64,000 bases of DNA, taken from NCBI GenBank assembly GCA_018873245.2, contig JAEMBT020000006.1, positions 937,804 to 1,001,803 on the forward strand. Direction: 5' to 3'. Positions within the stretch are counted from its first letter, which is position 1, and every line of letters starts with the position of its first letter. This DNA is from Archegozetes longisetosus (lineage: Eukaryota; Arthropoda; Arachnida; Sarcoptiformes; Trhypochthoniidae). Position numbers and translations under genes: made by a program. This document shows, one piece after another, positions 59,313-64,000 of this stretch. The notes beneath the pieces were generated by a model. It was not told the DNA's origin, did no database searches, and worked only from the letters and a program-made list of their open reading frames with translations.

Positions 59313-62300
59313 ATGCAGCTAAACTCATATTCATCAATGTTTTCATTGTTTTTTGCTGCAATTTTGATCATAATCAATAGTAATTTAGTGTTTGGTAATG
59401 ATGATGATTATAGAAATTTAGACAATGATCTCAACTCGATTCAATCAGTAACTACTAGTATTACTGAAAGTATAAAAATTGACGAAAAATTTAGTAAAGA
59501 AAATAACAGCTCGATAAATATTTTTTCTCCTTTAATTAATAATAATGACATAAATAATACTCAATCTTTTAATGTGAGAGATTTAATAAAAAATCAATTA
59601 CTAAATGAAGCAATTTCTAGAGTGAATCAAAAAGTCTCAACTTTTTCTGAAAATGTTAAATCAAACATTAGAGCGTTTTATGATGAATCATCTCACGGAG
59701 TATCTCAAGATATAAAAGAAAAGTTGAAAGAATCTATCGTAGGATTTATAAAAAGTCTAGAATTATCGAATGAATGCTTAATGTCATTCGCTCATATGAA
59801 AAATGGATGGATGAAGGGCGAACTTTGGCCTATTAAATGTGAGTCACTTGATAATCAAAATCAAAATTGAAAAGTTAAAAAATTTTTATATTTTCGATGC
59901 TGTTGAATAACCCTATGAACATAAAGATTTTAAAAATTATGTTCACTTAAGAAAATAAACCGAAAACAAATTAGTTTTAAAATTTGATAACTTATAATTA
60001 TACTGAGATAACTGAATAAAATATGAAAATTAAGTAACTGCGGAAAAGTGAACAAAATATATGTTATTGGAATTGTTTTCCAAGATAAAATTTTAGTACT
60101 GGAGAAGCGTCATATGAAAACAAGTCTCTGAAGCTTTACAGAAAGAGAAAATAATCCCAATATATGATTAAATTTAAATTTGAATGTTAATTCAAAGTCA
60201 GATTTATGATTCATCTGATTGGATGAATGATAGATAGCTTAACTACGTCTTGAATAAGATATCACCACCTAAAGTTTATATTTCTAGGCACTGATATCCG
60301 CTATCATTGCTTGCAGTGCTTATTTAATAAGATTGAAAGTAATATGAAACTTCTGATCAGTTCGTAAATAGTGAACACTTTTTTTATTTTAATTGATGTT
60401 GTACCTCAGATCAACATCGAATAACCATTGTAAATTATCAACGTATAGAAATTATAATTAATATTATAACTGTTTCTCAGAAATCAAGAGGCTTTTACTC
60501 AAAATTACTTATTAAACTAGTACCAGTAAAGAAGTAAAATTAAAATAATGTATTTACCATAATCCATTTTAGTACAAGTAGAAAGAAAATACACAATTAC
60601 GCTAAATACAATAATAATTCTCAATAGCAGCCAGCATTAATGAGTTTTCATAAAATGCTTTCTATTTTCGAATGATATACGATATTACAAGTGACTTATG
60701 ATCAATATGAAGAGAAAAGCAAATTACAGATAAAATCTTTGCAAGAAATTGATGAATGCCATAGAGAGGTTGACATAGCTGTCCTGTTTTAGTCTTCGCT
60801 ATTGAGAATTATTGTTTTTCTTTTCGAGTGTATGAGTTTTCATCAGTTTGATATTCATTTTGAATTTCGGAGCACACGCAAACTGATATGTGATTTTAAA
60901 AAGAGCTTATTGGATTGAAAATTACTAGATTAGAAGTTTAGTTAATGATATTTCTTATCCTGGAAATTCAAAAAAAGTTTTTGCATAAAATGAATCTGAA
61001 ACTCCACTATAGTTATCGATTCAATGGAGTTCATTACATCTGGAATAATGGATGGAGTTCTGTCTAGTTTTGGGGAATTTGATGAATGCTTAGAGATCCG
61101 AAGCAGCCCAATCAATGATATGGTTATTTATGGTCAGTACTGTTTGGCAAAAGTACCGGTTCCTTTCTTGCACCCAGTTTTCAACAAGAATAAACAAAAC
61201 GACACGAAACAAGAAGACACATTGAAAAATAAATATTCCTCCAAAATATTTAAAATGGATAATAATTTGTTGAAACTGATGCAAGCCATAAATCTTTTTA
61301 ATATTACTTATTATCGGATGGGTCTCTGCATACCATCGACTTGTAATCCGAAGGAAATCGAGAGAGCTGTTAATAAGAGTAAATTTTAAGAAACTATTTC
61401 TATAGGTCAAGATAATGTCACAATAAATCATTTTTTTACTTTTTTCAAAAGTTCTATCTCCAATGAAGAAACAAGTAATAGAAATAGAGACTGAATGTGA
61501 AATAAAAGATAAGACGATTGAATTGAATGCGTACCAGAGGATAGCATTGTAAGAAAAATAAATTTAGAAATATTGATAATCAGATTTTTTTTCATAGGTC
61601 AATTTTCATAACATTGATAATACTAGTAGTGATAAGCACTTCATTAGAACTCTATTACAATTACAAAAGGAAAAGCTTTGGACGAAAGAAAACTATTAAG
61701 AAATCATTACTTATATTTTCGATAATATCTAATACTAAGAGATTATTTGTCAATGATAATCGTCGAATTAAATCTATTGATACTATTTTGTGGTTCTTCA
61801 TCACACTTGAATTTTTGGGCAGATCTTATATTCAACCAGTGTTTCATAATTTAATTGGTTTGAAGAGATCTAATGTCGGAATTACTAAAGAATATTTCAC
61901 TCACAAAAAGTTCTTTTGGATGAGGAATAACGCATATGCCATGTCAATATTTATTCTGATGAGGTATTTATGTGAAGCTTTACTAAAAATTTATTTAGAA
62001 ATTTTGATAGTAAGCTTAGTTCTAGCCAATCTTCGTCTTTGAAACTTTTTAGCATCAAGTACAATAGAATGATGTAAGCCAGTTACAGTTTATAGTTTTC
62101 ATAAAATTTAATTTATCGGGGTATGAACCTTAATATCTTAATTCATTGAGTGATATAGAATATCAATTTCGTGAAAATTAAAATTTCATTTTAAAAATAC
62201 GTTTAATAGTCTTTATTTCGAGAATATGATAGAAGGTATGTACCACTAATACTTTTAGAAAAATATAACTTTCGACTTATTACTCATCTGAAGTGTTTCT

Positions 62301-64000
62301 TCAGATAGTTTATTTTATGAAAATGACATATTGATATCGCCTTCATTCAAAGCCCCCATAGTATAGGGCAAATGTACTGCCAGAAATTTTAGATCATAAT
62401 TACAACTTGAATGCACGATTAAGTTGCTGAGCATATTTTTCAGTTTCTCTTACTGAATGAGTTATAAAAGAGAACAAATAGACAAGAAAAAAAAGAACGG
62501 TCTAGAACGAATATCTAAAGTCATCTTTGTAAATCTTTTTATTCGCTTTTAGCGCAATATCTTTGGCTTATAATATCTGTGGTTCCAAAAAGAAGATAAA
62601 ATATAATCCATTAAATTACTTTGGGTATTTACTGAATCGATACCTGAGTTTCACAAGAAGAATAATAGGACCGATTTTATTGCTCTATTTATTACCATTG
62701 ATTGGTGAGGGACCGATTTGGCACTATTTTGAACAACTACATGTCAAACCTTGCAAACAATATCTGACCCAAACCCTTCTCTACTATAGTAACTATATGG
62801 ACGGGTTCGATAAAATTGTAAGTTTATTACAAAATTTCAAGACAAGATCATGCTTTACAATTGCAATTACCAGACATACGTATTAATTCTATTGAATAGA
62901 ATAAAAAAGTCAAATTTTACATATTTTCAAGTACATTTTAATCACATTACAATGCTTATACTTCAAGATCTTTGGTTCAATTGAACTAAGGATTTAAAAA
63001 AAACAAAATATAAATACTTGAGTAGAGCTAAAAGGAAAAACGATCATTATGTGAGACGAAATGAGCGAAATGATATTTCTATTATTTTTTATCATGGCAT
63101 CAGAATTATGAAGCCTTCAATAAATATATGATAGACTCAATAACTCGTTTGATATTACTAGATCAATTAATGAACAATAGAGCGTTATCTATCATATATT
63201 TATTGAAAAGTTCATGATTTCTTATGATATGATAAAAAACAACAGAAGTATTATTTTACTCATTTCTTCTCATATAATGTTATCATATTCTTAATTGTGC
63301 GCAAACTGCGTTAATTCAATTGTTACCTATAGAATGCATATTCAAACTAATTCAGTAAACTAAATCACAGTCTATCTTCGTTATCAGTTAGTTTACTGAA
63401 AATGGCCGGTTAAAAGATGGAAGTAAAAGCTAGCCTAATACATTCAAAATAAGTATGCTTAAAAATCAAATCAAAAATTGGATGGAATCTGAAATTTCAT
63501 TTCAACTTTTATCATTCATGAACTGATATGTCAATATTAATAATTTATTTTTCAGTGCAATCTTCCAAGTGCTACATTCTCAGCACTATTTCAATTGGAA
63601 ATATTTGCTCCATTACTTCTGATAACATTGAACTTCGGGCTGGTTGGTTATGTATTTTTATCCGTCCTTGTCGTAATCGGCTGCTATTTAAGTATTGTTC
63701 AGAAGTTATTCTTTGGATTAGATATTGCTCCATTTGAAGCGTCAACAATGAATTCAGTACCAGAAATTAGACACTCGTTATTGCATTATTTAGGCTCTAC
63801 TGAACAAAATATATCAACATTTATTATCGGTTTAATATTTGGATATTTGATAAGGAAAAGACCAAATCTTAATACTGGTGGAAAATTAGGAAATTTCATT
63901 CTCTGGATTGCATTGCTATCACTTCCGCCGTTAGCGAGTTATTGGAGCGAAAGCTTTAAAGCAGTTGAAGGAGGATTTTCACAATCGAGTTTTATTATGT
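59313..64000 (+). CDS. NRF-6-like membrane acyltransferase-3 family protein (six exons seen, 3' end missing)
   Basis: Exons inferred from frame, homology pattern and GT-AG sites: 59313-59838, 61013-61378, 61452-61548, 61598-61963, 62553-62817 and 63556-64000 (open at the window edge). Every junction keeps frame (phases 1, 1, 2, 2, 0). The ATG at 59313 precedes a signal peptide (about 1-28). An NRF-type cysteine domain follows, with Cys155, Trp166, a TSGIMDG turn, SFGEFDECL (Cys201) and GLCIPSTC (Cys281, Cys286). After it comes an acyltransferase-3-like set of membrane helices: a first helix at about 331-348, then ILMSAISLAY, a GPILLLYLLPLIG helix, FQLEIFAPLLLI, FIIGLIFGYLI and others. Family members are thought to move or modify lipids and other small molecules. 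The Arg and His expected in the first acyltransferase helix (R-x10-H) are Leu and Arg here, so catalysis is doubtful. About 688 residues are visible. Confidence 0.85.

Overview
The window is AT-rich nuclear DNA (roughly 70% A+T by eye) from a multicellular eukaryote, most likely an arthropod. The evidence is GT-AG introns of about 50 bp to 9.5 kb, an NRF-6-like membrane acyltransferase gene (a family common in arthropods and nematodes), an EB/EGF-type cysteine-rich membrane protein, and many decayed DNA transposons (Tc1/mariner, hAT, pogo-like MITEs, foldback elements). I cannot name the species. No tRNA, rRNA or CRISPR array was recognised.

1-13 kb has no gene I can support. It holds a GCG-rich inverted-repeat fragment at the very start, a short pogo-like MITE, and a foldback element near 8 kb.

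13-45 kb is a small tandem gene family. Two intact two-exon genes (13536-23331 and 36335-42673) each encode an 86-residue single-pass membrane microprotein. A 58-nt coding first exon is joined across a 9.5-kb or 6.1-kb intron to a 203-nt last exon, splitting one Trp codon in both. Most codon differences between the copies are silent, so both look like genes under selection. Between them lies a frameshifted relic of the last exon (about 29.17-29.37 kb). Intron-derived and downstream blocks recur with each copy, which shows serial duplication. The long introns and spacers are filled with a dead Tc1/mariner-type element, hAT non-autonomous elements, MITEs and large foldbacks, the largest at 33.2-35.4 kb.

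45-54 kb is repeat-rich and gene-poor. A diverged tandem duplication (45.5-46.9 and 47.2-47.9 kb) has two MITEs in one copy and none in the other. A 1.2-kb foldback is followed by a dead Tc1 transposase that is itself split by an hAT element with an 8-bp target-site duplication.

54-64 kb holds the two other genes, divergently arranged. On the minus strand is a single-exon, 180-residue secretory-pathway membrane protein with two six-cysteine EB/EGF-like modules. On the plus strand is an NRF-6/acyltransferase-3 family gene of at least six exons (59313 to the window end, incomplete). All its reading frames and splice phases fit, yet the R-x10-H catalytic pair expected in acyltransferase-3 proteins is replaced, so it may be a pseudoenzyme. 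Between the two genes lie a near-perfect 200-bp palindrome and a short mariner deletion derivative that keeps a 44-codon in-frame fusion of the transposase ends.

Nothing in the sequence ties the three gene types into one pathway. All three encode membrane proteins, two with apparent signal peptides.
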